From positions 558,001 to 622,000 of the forward strand of contig NW_015961959.1 in assembly GCF_000497045.1 (NCBI RefSeq): a stretch of 64,000 nt of DNA, given 5' to 3'. A program made the position numbers and the translations under genes. This document shows positions 19,477 through 29,991 of the stretch, piece after piece. The notes beneath the pieces are model-generated. The model was not told the DNA's origin. It searched no databases and worked only from the letters and a program-made list of their open reading frames with translations. Within the stretch, counting starts at the first letter, position 1. Each line of letters starts with the position of its first letter. This DNA comes from Kalmanozyma brasiliensis GHG001. Its lineage: Eukaryota; Basidiomycota; Ustilaginomycetes; Ustilaginales.

Positions 19477-22400
19477 ATGTCGCAGCTTGGCTCAACAGAG
19501 CCGGCATCGGCCTCGCTCGATACCAAGCCATCGCTACCTCCAGCCAAAGTGCCCACCGACGACGAAGCGGAGGAGGGCGAGATTCTCGACGAGGAAGAAG
19601 GCGAGATCTCGGAGAGTCGACCCGATGATGCTGATACTTCCGTCTCCACACCCGCACCGCCCACATCCGCTATCACTCCTCAGACCGTGGAGCAGCCACC
19701 GGAGCAGGCTCCCAGCGCACAGGTGCTCGCTGCGCCAGCGGCGGCCGTTGAGAGTATCCAGCAGGAAGATGAGGCGCAGTCCGCACCAGCAGCCTCCGTC
19801 GAGGACGTGACACAGCCAACCACGCAGGCATCGCAACCCACAGAGCAAACAGAGGCAGCGGCCGAAGTGGCCCAGCTTTCTGCCGCGGACGCCTCCGCAC
19901 CCGCCGCTGAGCCGACCACTGACGCAGCAGTCACCGACCCCGTCCCTGACGCGGTCATCACTCCCGCACCCAGACCAGCAGAACTCCCGACACAACCCCA
20001 AGAGCCCGTCGAAACGACCACAGCTCCGCCAGAGAACGCCGACCCAGTCACACCCAAGCTCACCGAGGCACAAGCACCCCTTTCTGACGCACCGGTTGCT
20101 GCGCCGTCAAACACACAAGATCAGGCCATGGAAGATGCACCCGCTGCTGCCAAAGATCTCGCTTCGACCGAGCCGCAAGCCGATGCTGTTACCGCTGAGG
20201 TAGCTCCGACAGCGGACGAGCCGGCAGACATGGATGTCGACGAAAAAATCGTCATCCAAGCACCGCCCACCAACGAAGCGGTAGAGTTCACCGCGGACGT
20301 CGGGCAAGACGCCATGCAGGTGGACAGCACCGTTCATACGCCTGCTCTGCCCTCGGATGGGCCCGAGACCCCTGCTGCGCCCACTGCCGCTCTCCCGGCC
20401 GAGGAACGCGACGAACCTGCAGCTTCCGTGGATGAGTCGGCGATCGTCAAGAGCGAGCCTCAGTCAGAGGCGCAGGAGCAGCCACAGCTGGACACTGTAA
20501 AGGACGTAGAAGTACCCCTCGCAGGACCGGTCGATGCCCAGCCACAAAGCGTCGAGGAGCAGGCACAGAAGGAAGAAGCAACCACGACCACACTCGATGC
20601 CCATCCCGAACCACAACAAGAGCAAGCAGCGCCCTCTGCGCCACTCGAAGGCGACGCACCTTCCACTTTGGACAGACCGCGATCCGAAGAGGTCCCATCT
20701 CGCTCCACCGTCGAGCGGCCCGAGCGATCGGCATCTCGCCCCGCCGAGTCGCGCTCCACGAACCGCAACTCAGCCGCGCCCAGCTCCATCCCCGGCCGGG
20801 TCGAGCGGGAGCGCACCAAAGACCGTTCCCATCCTCCATCCGAGCGATCTCAGGACCGAGAACAACGGGCGCGCGAAAAGGACCGTCGTCGGGAACTGGA
20901 GCGGCTCGAGCGCGAGCGCGAACGCGAGCGTGAGCGCATCCGCGAATCCGAGCGCGATCGAGAGATGATGATCGCGCGGGAGAACGAGGAGGCGCGGCTG
21001 ATCTGGCTGAGTCTACCTGGCAACGATCATCCGCAGTACTATACGGATACGGACTCGGACTCGTGTTATGGGGGAGGTGGGGCGTTTGGGGTGGATTTGA
21101 CGGATGAGGAGGATAAAGATTTGGATCCGCCGCTGCCGAGGACGGCGCAGGAGTTTTATCCGCCGCCGACGTATGGCGAGAGGAACTTTGATGATTTGGG
21201 TTATGGCGGCAAGCGGAAGAGGGGGGATGATGGGGATGGGACTTCGTCGCGTCGCTCTCGACACGGGGCTGTTCCTGCTGCTGAGAGGTTCGCGCCGTCG
21301 ACCGCGCCACGCGACGCTCACCCGTCGACCATGATCAACATCGACGACTTTCCCATCCCGGACTCGGACGTTCGCGGTTCGCCCTCCGACCGTCCCTTCA
21401 CCAGCCAAATCTCCCGTCCCCTCATCCCCGCCCACACCCCTTCCCACCACGAAGACGACGACTCCGCCTCGTCCTCCGACGAAGAGTCCTCCCGCATCGC
21501 TTCTGAGCGCAAGCGTCGACACGGCCATCGCAGTGGCAACCGGGGTAACAAGCTCTCCCGCGAAAAGGGCGCCCGCTGGATCCGCCGCGGCAAGCTCGGC
21601 GGGTTCACCGAGATGCGCATGGAGAAAGAAATCGGCGATCGCGTGCGGCATCGCGTCGAGGCGATGCAGAAGGACAACGTGCGTGCGCTGCTGTCTGCTA
21701 TGCCTGCGGAGGATAAGGCGATGCTCTCCCAGTTCCCGGTGTTGAAATCCGGGTTGATGCGGGATGGAGGAGAAGGGTTGAGGGACGGGAAGGGTCGACT
21801 GTTGGCATCGGACATCTCGGAGGCCGCGCGGATCGATGCGGTTTTAGGGCTGGATGGGGGCAAGGTGGAGCGGGAGGAGCATCTGACGTCGACGTCACTG
21901 GCTCCGACTTTGCTCAAACCGGCGATCACGCCGAGACAGGTGTTGACGAGTCATACGTTGAGGCATACGTTTAGGAACCCGCACATTGCGGCGTTGGGCA
22001 AGACTGCGTTGGATCTGATCGAGAGCGAAGGGGTGGTGGGGAGGGCGGTGGGGAGGTGTTGGGCTGCGATGGAGCGAGGTGGGTGGAACGAGGATCCTGA
22101 ACCCAAAGGTGATGAGGCCGACGAGGACGGTGCTGCGAATGGGATGGATGTCGAAGAGGACGAGGGGGCAGGTACGCTGTTCGGCTCGCCCATCGACAAC
22201 CCGGCGCTGTCGCACCTCGATCGGCTGTTCGTCACCAAACAGGGCCTCGCCATTCCAAGGCTTGACGATGTTGGACAGCCCATCTTTGTGCCCCCTTCAC
22301 CAGCGACCCAGGCCGCCCGCACGCAAGCCGGTGTGTCCGAGGAAGCGGCCCACGAGGCGGTGATCGAGACGACCCTGCTGCCGGCCCCCGAGCAACGCTC

Positions 22401-22647
22401 TATTGTGCTAGCAGCGCTCGAGTGCCTGCACGACCTCGCCGCCGACTCGCGCGAGTACGTGGAACGTCTCGAGGAGGTGCGCTCGAGACTCGCTGCGGTC
22501 AAGAGGAGACGGGCGCAGGTGTGGAATGCCGTCCGACAGTGGGCGCTGGACAAGGACGTGGAGGCGGAGCAGGGGAGCGGGGCGAGGCTGGGCGAAACGG
22601 TCGCTGTGGCTGTTGCCAACGGCGGCTCGCCGAGGAAGAGGAAGTAG
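19477..22647 (+). CDS. Rxt2-like subunit of the Rpd3L histone deacetylase complex, with long acidic N-terminus
   Basis: A single exon of 1056 residues. Residues 1 to about 430 are Ala/Pro/Glu/Gln-rich and disordered. Residues 430-510 are an Arg/Glu helical stretch (RRRELERLERERERER). A folded part follows: NRGNKLSREKGARWIRRGKLGG at about 686-707, TEMRMEKEIGDRVRHRV, then a block ending PHIAALGKTALDLIE. The NRGNKL...R-RGKLG segment is what I recognise as the core of the Rxt2 N-terminal domain; Rxt2 is a structural subunit of the Rpd3L/Sin3 deacetylase complex in the nucleus. A final helical region (residues 970-1035) looks like a coiled coil, and the C-terminus is basic (RKRK). The extension before the domain is unusually long for the family. 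Third-position codon use switches sharply along the gene: GAT and G-ending codons near 21040-21240, GAC and C-ending near 21320-21520. Confidence 0.6.
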   Translation: MSQLGSTEPASASLDTKPSLPPAKVPTDDEAEEGEILDEEEGEISESRPDDADTSVSTPAPPTSAITPQTVEQPPEQAPSAQVLAAPAAAVESIQQEDEAQSAPAASVEDVTQPTTQASQPTEQTEAAAEVAQLSAADASAPAAEPTTDAAVTDPVPDAVITPAPRPAELPTQPQEPVETTTAPPENADPVTPKLTEAQAPLSDAPVAAPSNTQDQAMEDAPAAAKDLASTEPQADAVTAEVAPTADEPADMDVDEKIVIQAPPTNEAVEFTADVGQDAMQVDSTVHTPALPSDGPETPAAPTAALPAEERDEPAASVDESAIVKSEPQSEAQEQPQLDTVKDVEVPLAGPVDAQPQSVEEQAQKEEATTTTLDAHPEPQQEQAAPSAPLEGDAPSTLDRPRSEEVPSRSTVERPERSASRPAESRSTNRNSAAPSSIPGRVERERTKDRSHPPSERSQDREQRAREKDRRRELERLERERERERERIRESERDREMMIARENEEARLIWLSLPGNDHPQYYTDTDSDSCYGGGGAFGVDLTDEEDKDLDPPLPRTAQEFYPPPTYGERNFDDLGYGGKRKRGDDGDGTSSRRSRHGAVPAAERFAPSTAPRDAHPSTMINIDDFPIPDSDVRGSPSDRPFTSQISRPLIPAHTPSHHEDDDSASSSDEESSRIASERKRRHGHRSGNRGNKLSREKGARWIRRGKLGGFTEMRMEKEIGDRVRHRVEAMQKDNVRALLSAMPAEDKAMLSQFPVLKSGLMRDGGEGLRDGKGRLLASDISEAARIDAVLGLDGGKVEREEHLTSTSLAPTLLKPAITPRQVLTSHTLRHTFRNPHIAALGKTALDLIESEGVVGRAVGRCWAAMERGGWNEDPEPKGDEADEDGAANGMDVEEDEGAGTLFGSPIDNPALSHLDRLFVTKQGLAIPRLDDVGQPIFVPPSPATQAARTQAGVSEEAAHEAVIETTLLPAPEQRSIVLAALECLHDLAADSREYVERLEEVRSRLAAVKRRRAQVWNAVRQWALDKDVEAEQGSGARLGETVAVAVANGGSPRKRK

Positions 22648-25600
22648 ATGACAGGCTGTATCAGTATGCTTTCAGCAATCTCATGTTGTACGCTGCATTC
22701 GTTTGACGTGAGACGGTGTGTGCCGCACACGTGGAAGCAGGGACACATGAAGGGCTTGCAGATGGTCGTTTCATGTGGGCTGCTCGAGGCTTGCATAGAA
22801 GCAATGACAGAACAGAGCGTGATCGAGCATGGAGCGGGCCTGCATGGAAAGAAAGCAGCGAGATGAAGATCTGTGTGGGCAACAAGCGCTGTTGCTCCTG
22901 CATGCACGGTTGCCTGCCTGCCACCGTACAGCGTACAGCGGCACGGCGAAGCGCGCATCTGCTGCGGCACAGCATGTGCATCGATCACATGTCACAAGCA
23001 GGGCTGCGATCACCCTATAACGCTCGAACTGCACTTCGCAGGCGCTGACCTGTCAAACAGCAGGACACTGCAGGTGCGAGAAACGTCTGTTGTTTTCTGC
23101 AGGGTTTTTTGTGCATAATTTCGAGGCTCATTTTTTCGGTACATTCGATTAAAGCTGTCAACAAAAAAGGTGTGACCCTGCCTTGTCGATCACGCACGGA
23201 AAAGAACGCAAAAGCGAGGCCGCACTGACCAGCTGCTGCCACGCCTGCAGGTTCGGGTGTGACCCGCGTCGCATTGCATCAAGACCGCGGATTTAGCCGA
23301 AATTTGTGACTGCGTGAAATGCAAATGCGTGATTCGTGGTGGAACAAAAGGGTTGGCGGCGAGATGGCTGCCCGCCCTGCCCGTGCCGGCAGCGATGACC
23401 CGTCCATGCCGAGCCAAGTGCGGTGACAGCACATGCAGGGGTCACAATGACCAGCTCGTTGGTGTGGTCGCAGCACGTATGGGGGACCTCGGTCAAAGGG
23501 GCAGCCGGGCTGTGCTCTTATTGATGCAGGAAAGATCAGCTTCGGGAAGAGGCGTGTGGTCGATCAGGTGGGCCACGGCCGCATCCGAAGCTCGGCCACC
23601 AAGTCGCTCCAGGTGTCATGGCCTTTTGTCATTATGGTGTGCCGACGGAGGGAATCGTTCCGCCCTAGTGTATGACTGAGCCTGATTCGGCTCGAGCGAG
23701 AGAATAGCGACACCAATCTCGCTCTTCGGCTGCTGTTTTGGAGATTTCACGCTGGGTTCAGTTGGATCCGCAAAAGAATCAAGGGATTCAGGAGCTTCCG
23801 AGATCACTGACTTGTGAGTCATGGACAGCCGAGTGCTAGGGTGGGAATGTCCGTCCGCGTTTGGATGGGCACGCGATAACGCACGCGGTCCCAGGTGCCT
23901 TGTCGGGCGGGTCAGACCGTGTTTCCGATCAACCAGCTCTCACGTTGCAAGCTTTGCAACTTCATTTCTCTTGCAGGAGAAGCAGATGTTCGACACCGTG
24001 CTCTTTGCATTGGCATCCTGCCTTTTGTGGGTCGAGAAAGGTTCATCTCGGCCGCGTGCCGTGGAAAGACCTCCCTGTGTCTCTCTGAGGCGAGTGGGAG
24101 CTTCATTGTGCTAGTACAGAGCTGGCTGCTGGCTGCACTCCGCAAAGCTCGCACCTATTTTCCGCCGACCTGACCAGTGAAGGCAATCGCAGCCGAATCT
24201 TTTAGGCGCTAGTCCACGCTTTTGCTTCTCGTTGAAGCCTCTCTACCGCGTCTCGGCGACAAGCAGTGAGTTCTTTGTCTGGCAATTGTGGTTGGCCCGC
24301 GTGGACTTTGCGGAGTGTATCTGCAACAGAGCTAGGCGAGTCAGCTCGGTCCTGGCTGACTTTGACAAGCGAAGTAAAAGGAGCAGCAGGAAGGAGAAGC
24401 GGGCCGAGAAGGGCGAGCGAGCGACAAGGGCCAAATCCGCAGGAAATCTGATCGGTTGCGTGCTGACCAGACAGTTACCGGTCAACGTCGGAGCATGCAG
24501 GGTCGAGTCCAAAAAGCACCCAATTGCATGAGTGCGTCTTCTTAAGCGTCAGGAAAAGTCGCAGGGGCTGCGGCACAGTTCTGGTCGCGAACCAATTCGT
24601 TTTGGATTCCGGGCCGCGTTATCCTCGACCCGAACGAGCAGCAATAGCAGCAGCGAGATAAGGCATGGGGACAGCCGTGGCAGATCGCATGAGAGGAGCC
24701 CTAGCGCTCTTCGGCTCTTGTTGTTCGAGTCGGCGGAGATTTGCGAGACCAAAACCACTTCTTCTTCGCTCGTCTCAGGAGCGGGACTGCGGAGCAGTAG
24801 AGCCGAATCAATTCGATCAGTTAGTCCGTTCGTCGCTCGCGATAAAGTCCGATCATGGCCCTGACCGCGACCCCGACTGCCGCTCCTGTTGGTCGTTCGT
24901 TTTCCATGGCCGTGACAAGGATGCTCTGCCTCTAAAGCTGTTCATCGTAGAACTCGCGGTGTGTAGCATCATGGGATGCCTTAGAAGGCATGGACGCAAA
25001 ATCCAAGGCTGGGGCAACCAGCTCGGTCTCGGCTAGTCCGGCTTACTTTTTAGTTGACTGGACGAGGGGTCGGCTGGAGCAGCGAATCAGACTCAGACAA
25101 ACAGAGTTGAAACCAAAAAATTTCTTCTTTCTTCCTCTCGTACAAAGGATCCGCCGTAAAAGCCTTTTTGGGAAAGGTAAAAACGAAAGCGATAGGCAGC
25201 GGGAAGAGCGGCTCGGCGCCAAGGCGTAGCCAAATTGCAACTTTCGGCCAGCCAGCACACCGCTGTCGCCTTGGGACAAGAAGTGACCGGCCACGGCCAA
25301 CTTGGCACCGACGAATAGAGTGCTAGCCATAGACTTCGATCACAAGGTCGTTGCCTGGTTCTTTGCTTGTCAGGCTGGCTCGGTCCTTCTCCTGCTTGAG
25401 GAGCACAAGAGGCAGCCCATTGTCGACGCCACGATACAGCTGCGAGGGCGTAGTCGATGACGGAAAGGGGCGTTCACAGACAGGTTGCTGGCAGATCTGA
25501 AAGGATCGAAAGGCTTGAATGGTCGGGCTGAAAGTGCGTGTGACTGCAACTCGTGCTGGTGTTCAACTTTAGCCACAAGAAAGGCAGGCGTGTGACTTTA

Positions 25601-26545
25601 GAGAAACTTGTATTCAAAGCGAAGAGTTCAGGGTTCAAATTTGTAACTTTTGGGCGTTTTTAGAGGCGGAGGAGAGACGACCGGTTCGGTACGCAACTCA
25701 GACTACAACTTCGGCTGGAGATGACTATCTGACACATTCACCCTCGTTTTTCAGTGTGCTCTCTCGTTTCACGCTCACCGCGCTAGCCACACGGCCAGCT
25801 GCGTGGGTCTGTCGAGGAGCGAAATGTCCGGGACAAGACCGTATGCTGACTGTTGGCCTTCAGATCGGACGAGAGAGAGCTCTCGGAAGCGGCCGAAGGG
25901 GCAAAGGGAGGGGGCCAAGGTTGAGGCTCTGTAGCGACTGAGACAGGCATGGTGAGTTATATTCAGGCAGAGCAGACCATCGTGGCTCGCCCTTTTGCAC
26001 TCTGCACAGACTTTTGGACGTAGATCCTTCGCCATGAGAGCTCGAGCTAGCTAGTGCGTGCATGCGTGGCGTGCGTGGGTGCGTACGCGTGCCCAGGTCC
26101 GTGTGGCAATGCCATCGTTGGCACACCGTCTGCGGCTTTGCGCTACAACGGAAGAGAGAAAGCGAGCTAGGCCAACGCACAGATTTACGAGGCAGAGTGA
26201 CAGACAAGTTGACCGCTGCAGGGCCTTATTTGCTCTGTGCTTCAGTCCAACACTTTGCGGCAGACAAGCAGCGGCAGCGGGAGCGGCGTAGTCGAGCCGA
26301 AAGCGAGCGAGCCTTTTTGCTCCTGGCCGAGCCACCCTCAAAAATTCTTCTTCCTCAAGCCCCTCTTGGCTTCGTGGCAAATCAATGCAGTGCAGAGCAC
26401 ACGCAAGGCAGATCAGCCGTGACAGCAGCCCCTCTTGGGTTTTTGGCCTCTTCTTGACCGTGTCAAACTTTATCCTCTCTGCGCTGAAGGATTCGCCTTT
26501 TTTTTTTCTTCTTCTTGTCCTTCTTTCAATTTTGAACTCTGACTG
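22648..26545. other. Long gene-free region upstream of the APSES regulator
   Basis: About 3.9 kb without a reading frame I can defend. Frames are short, overlap on both strands and lack family motifs. It includes the 3' end of the Rxt2-like gene. The rest is best read as distal control sequence of the APSES gene, since master regulators of fungal morphology often have very long upstream regions. No tRNA or mobile element was seen. Confidence 0.5.
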
Positions 26546-26554
26546 ATGAAGTGA
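26546..26554 (+). promoter_or_regulatory. Candidate two-codon upstream ORF (ATG AAG TGA)
   Basis: This is the only ATG on the + strand between 26388 and the ATG at 27520. It forms ATG-AAG-TGA. If transcription starts upstream of it, it would be a minimal uORF; if transcription starts downstream, the leader has no uORF. Confidence 0.35.
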
Positions 26555-27519
26555 CCATCTGATTTGACTGACGGACCGAGTGACAGTTCCTTGTGGCTCT
26601 GGCTTTTTCTTCTTCTTGTCGCTGCACCTGCAGCTGGTTGCTGCTGCTTTGCACCTGCGCCTGCGCCTGCGGCTGCCCTGCGCTGCTGCTTTGCTGCTTC
26701 TTTCTGCGTTTTTTGACGCTCCTCGTGCTTCTTCCCTCCCCTTGGGCTGGCCTTCCTCTTCGCTGCTGCTGCTGCCACCGACAAGCAAAAGGGCCATCTG
26801 CAACCTGCGTGTCTGTTTCTCCGGTCGCACCCACTTCGCTCCCCCTCTTCCTTTCACTTCTTCCATTCTGCAACGATCCCATCGTCCGCATCCCCTCTCG
26901 GTCGTTCTATCTTCAATCGTCTTTGTCCCTTCATCGTCGAAGGCGCATCTCGACACGTACATTTCGTCGTGGTCAGCATCTGGCTCTCGATCCTCGCGGT
27001 ACCGCTTCTCTTCAAGACTCGATCGAATCTGCCGTCGACGACGCGACTCGGAAGGCCATCGCATCTTCTTCTCTTCCCTTTCAACACTTCTTGACGTGTT
27101 CCTTCGACTCGAAGGTCTCCACCCTGTTTGGACGATCGAGCGCTGACCCAGTGTCTGCGACTTCTTGTGACACTTTCCGACACACCATCTCGGCTTGGAT
27201 CACCCCATCCTCTGCATCGCAGCTCGAGCATTCGGTCTGCTTTGCTTCTCATCCCCGGATAAAGTCAGTTTCGTTGGCCTTGTCAGGAACAGCCTCTCAG
27301 GATCACCCTGTTGTCAGGACAGGCCCCAGACTCCTTGCGTAGCCGATTGTGCATTTAGCCATTCGTCTCCTTTCTTTGGTCGCACTAGCTTGCATAGCTC
27401 ATCTCCTCAGGCAGGATACTCATTAGTTCTCGCCTATCTCACGCACCGTTAGGAATCCCCGTCTCCCCGCGTCGCAAAAAGGCATCCGTTCCTCCTTCCT
27501 CCTGCATCCTTTCTACATC
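26549..27519 (+). promoter_or_regulatory. ATG-free C/T-rich leader, probable long 5' UTR of the APSES gene
   Basis: A line-by-line reading finds no ATG on the + strand in 971 nt, while CAT (ATG on the other strand) occurs about twenty times in the same bases. The stretch is rich in CT, CTT and CTGC runs, and no strong intron donor is visible. Selection against upstream start codons in a transcribed leader is the simplest explanation. The StuA/Efg1 family is known for long complex leaders. Confidence 0.6.
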
Positions 27520-29316
27520 ATGTCAACCGCTTCTCCCCTCCACCACGGACACAGCAATGGCAGCTACGCCAACTCGCCCGCTCCTGCCGGCGTGACCGGC
27601 AGAGACGCTGGCGTCACCGCAGCTGCCGTCGCTGACTCGGCCGTTCGATCCGGCTCGGTGCCTGCGTCCGCTTCTGGCAGCGCTCCCGGCTCCGCCTCCG
27701 GCTCCCTGTACGGCGAAGGTCACGCCCACCACGCTGCTCACCACCACCACTCGGGTCACCACGCCCATTCACATGGAACGCTGGCCAGCCCGGGGGTCAA
27801 TGGTGGACACAGCTCTAGCTGGTCTCCTTACGGCTACCCCTCGGCTCCCGTTTACGGTGGCAGCCCCAGCCCTTACGGCCACAATGCCTACTCACAGTAC
27901 GCTAGCGGCTACGGCTATGCCAACGGCGCGACTCACCACGTCGCCACTGCTCCCACCACGCCTTCTGCCACCGGTACCACCTACCATGCTGGCGTCAACG
28001 GCATGATGATGCACCACGGACAGCACGCTGGCTACGGCTACGGCAGCCACCACCTCGGATCGCACACTCCTACTCACACTCACAGCCACTCGTCCGCCTA
28101 CTTTATGAACGGCGACGGCTCTCACAGCCACCTCAATGGCTCGACGCACCTCTCCTCGCCCTCGTACGCATCTGCGCCCCAATACTCGACCCAGCTGCCC
28201 CTTGCTGGCCGACACCGCGTCACCACCACGCTCTGGGAAGACGAAGGCACGCTCTGCTTCCAGGTCGACGCTCGTGGCGTCTGCGTGGCCCGCAGACACG
28301 ACAACAACATGATCAACGGCACCAAGCTGCTCAATGTCTGCGGCATGTCGCGTGGCAAGCGTGACGGTATCCTCAAAAACGAAAAGGAGCGCATCGTGGT
28401 CAAGGTTGGCGCTATGCACCTTAAGGGTGTCTGGATCTCGTTCGCGCGTGCCAAGCAGCTGGCAGAGCAGAACGGCATCGCCGACGCGCTCTACCCGCTG
28501 TTTGAGCCTAACATCCAGTCGTTCCTCTACCACCCGGACAACTACCCCAGGACTGCGGCTGTCATTGCTGCCGCTCAAGAGCGACAGGCTCAGCGCCAAC
28601 GCGCTCCTGGCATGCCAAGCCCCGGTGCCAACGGCACTTCGCAAGCACCTCCCCTCATGCGTGCCAACACCACCCCTTCCAACGCTGACACTTCGGGGTT
28701 TGGTAGTGGGTTGAGCAGCAGCACCAGCTGGGCCGGCTCCCACGACCAGGGGCACACTTCTGCCCCGACCACCACGCAGCCTTCGCCCTCTTCCATGCAC
28801 AACGGCACAACCATGCACATGAGCCTTTCGGGCCACGGTACTTCGTCGCCCACGTACTCATCGCAGCAGCAGTACCCCATGACGGCCGCGCAACAGCTTG
28901 CTCGTCCACCCGCCGGCGATCGACGTCAATCGGCTCCCATCACGCTCAACGGTGTCAACCACGCCGGTCACGCAGACTACAGCGCTACCAACATGGCGGC
29001 TGCCAACGGCGGTCTGGTCAACGGAGCTCGCAAGGTGTCTGGCTTGAAGCGCTCCTGGAACGATGCCGAGGACCTCAACGGTTCTGCTACGGCCTCGCCC
29101 TCGGAACGCGACATGCAGCGAAGTGGCAGCGGTGGCTCGAATGGCTACAAGTTTGAGGGCGACGAATCGCACAGCCCCGACACCTCGGATGACCGTTCGG
29201 CCAAGAGGAACAAAGGCATGCCTCAGCGCGGTGGCGCTGCTGCTGGTACCATGCCTGCCATGTCGAACGGCATGCTCATGGGCGTCGGCAACGGCAACGG
29301 CATTCACCACGAGTGA
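27520..29316 (+). CDS. ust1: APSES-domain transcription factor, StuA/Efg1 family (Ust1-like)
   Basis: A single exon of 598 residues. The N-terminal 200 residues are Gly/Ser/Ala/His-rich, with [19 protein letters not shown] near residue 70. The APSES DNA-binding domain spans about 230-345: it begins [13 protein letters not shown], continues through [30 protein letters not shown] and [18 protein letters not shown], and ends [10 protein letters not shown]. This is the StuA/Efg1/Phd1/Sok2 branch (single APSES domain, no ankyrin repeats). These basic helix-loop-helix-like factors bind StRE-type sites in the nucleus and control morphology downstream of cAMP/PKA. The smut member Ust1 represses filamentous growth and sporulation in Ustilago maydis; the symbol assumes orthology. 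The C-terminus holds a basic KRNKG patch (nuclear localisation candidate) and potential Ser/Thr phosphosites. The upstream region is exceptionally long. Confidence 0.9.
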   Translation: MSTASPLHHGHSNGSYANSPAPAGVTGRDAGVTAAAVADSAVRSGSVPASASGSAPGSASGSLYGEGHAHHAAHHHHSGHHAHSHGTLASPGVNGGHSSSWSPYGYPSAPVYGGSPSPYGHNAYSQYASGYGYANGATHHVATAPTTPSATGTTYHAGVNGMMMHHGQHAGYGYGSHHLGSHTPTHTHSHSSAYFMNGDGSHSHLNGSTHLSSPSYASAPQYSTQLPLAGRHRVTTTLWEDEGTLCFQVDARGVCVARRHDNNMINGTKLLNVCGMSRGKRDGILKNEKERIVVKVGAMHLKGVWISFARAKQLAEQNGIADALYPLFEPNIQSFLYHPDNYPRTAAVIAAAQERQAQRQRAPGMPSPGANGTSQAPPLMRANTTPSNADTSGFGSGLSSSTSWAGSHDQGHTSAPTTTQPSPSSMHNGTTMHMSLSGHGTSSPTYSSQQQYPMTAAQQLARPPAGDRRQSAPITLNGVNHAGHADYSATNMAAANGGLVNGARKVSGLKRSWNDAEDLNGSATASPSERDMQRSGSGGSNGYKFEGDESHSPDTSDDRSAKRNKGMPQRGGAAAGTMPAMSNGMLMGVGNGNGIHHE

Positions 29317-29991
29317 AACCTTGTCAAGAATCAAGCAGAGGAAGCTCCCCCTTCAGGAACAAGTCAAACAAGCGCTCGTTCACTCCGAACCCCATACCAG
29401 CATCTGCATCCCTATCAACGCACTTACTCCCATCCACCCAACACTAATCAACGGAAAGCTGGCCCCATAAGCTCCCTCCTCCTTCGTCCAACATCATCAT
29501 CATCATCGTCACCTTCAATCATAGTCACCATCATCTCATCGTCACTTCGTCAAAACAATATGAGCTCGCGCTCGCCTTGTGTCAAATACAAAAAATCTGG
29601 TTTTCGATCTGTTCTTCATCTGTCGCGTGCTGCACTGTGACGGTGAGATTGTGAGAAGCTAAGCGGTTCCTGCGCGGTTGAGGCGGGCCGTGTTGAGGCG
29701 GGCTGCACGTCACGCGGCCATCAGCTCAGACAGATGGTCCAGCCGTTGTTCAGCTCGCGATCACACATTGACCATCCGTCTCAGCAGGTCGCTGCACAAA
29801 CGAAAGATCAGAAGAAAAGTGATCGACTGCGCGCCCCATCGAGGGGAATGCAGGTCGGGATCAGGTATCATATTGGCGCACTTTCCGCTCCGGTTTCCTC
29901 TTTCCACTTGCACTTTCCGCTTGCTTCTTCCGCTTGCTCTCTTGCCTCCCCCTCCCTCCCTGAGTCTGCTTGGTCTGCCGTTCCGGGTCGG
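29317..29991. terminator. Convergent 3' region between APSES gene and MAPKKK
   Basis: 675 bp with CAT/CATCAT-type simple sequence near 29495-29545 and no supported gene. It should contain the polyadenylation regions of both converging genes. Confidence 0.5.

Noticed and set aside
26593..27342. 249-codon Ser/Leu/Cys-rich plus-strand frame before the APSES gene
   Set aside because: There is no ATG in the interval, and the frame comes from CT/CTG simple sequence. Read as a 5' leader.
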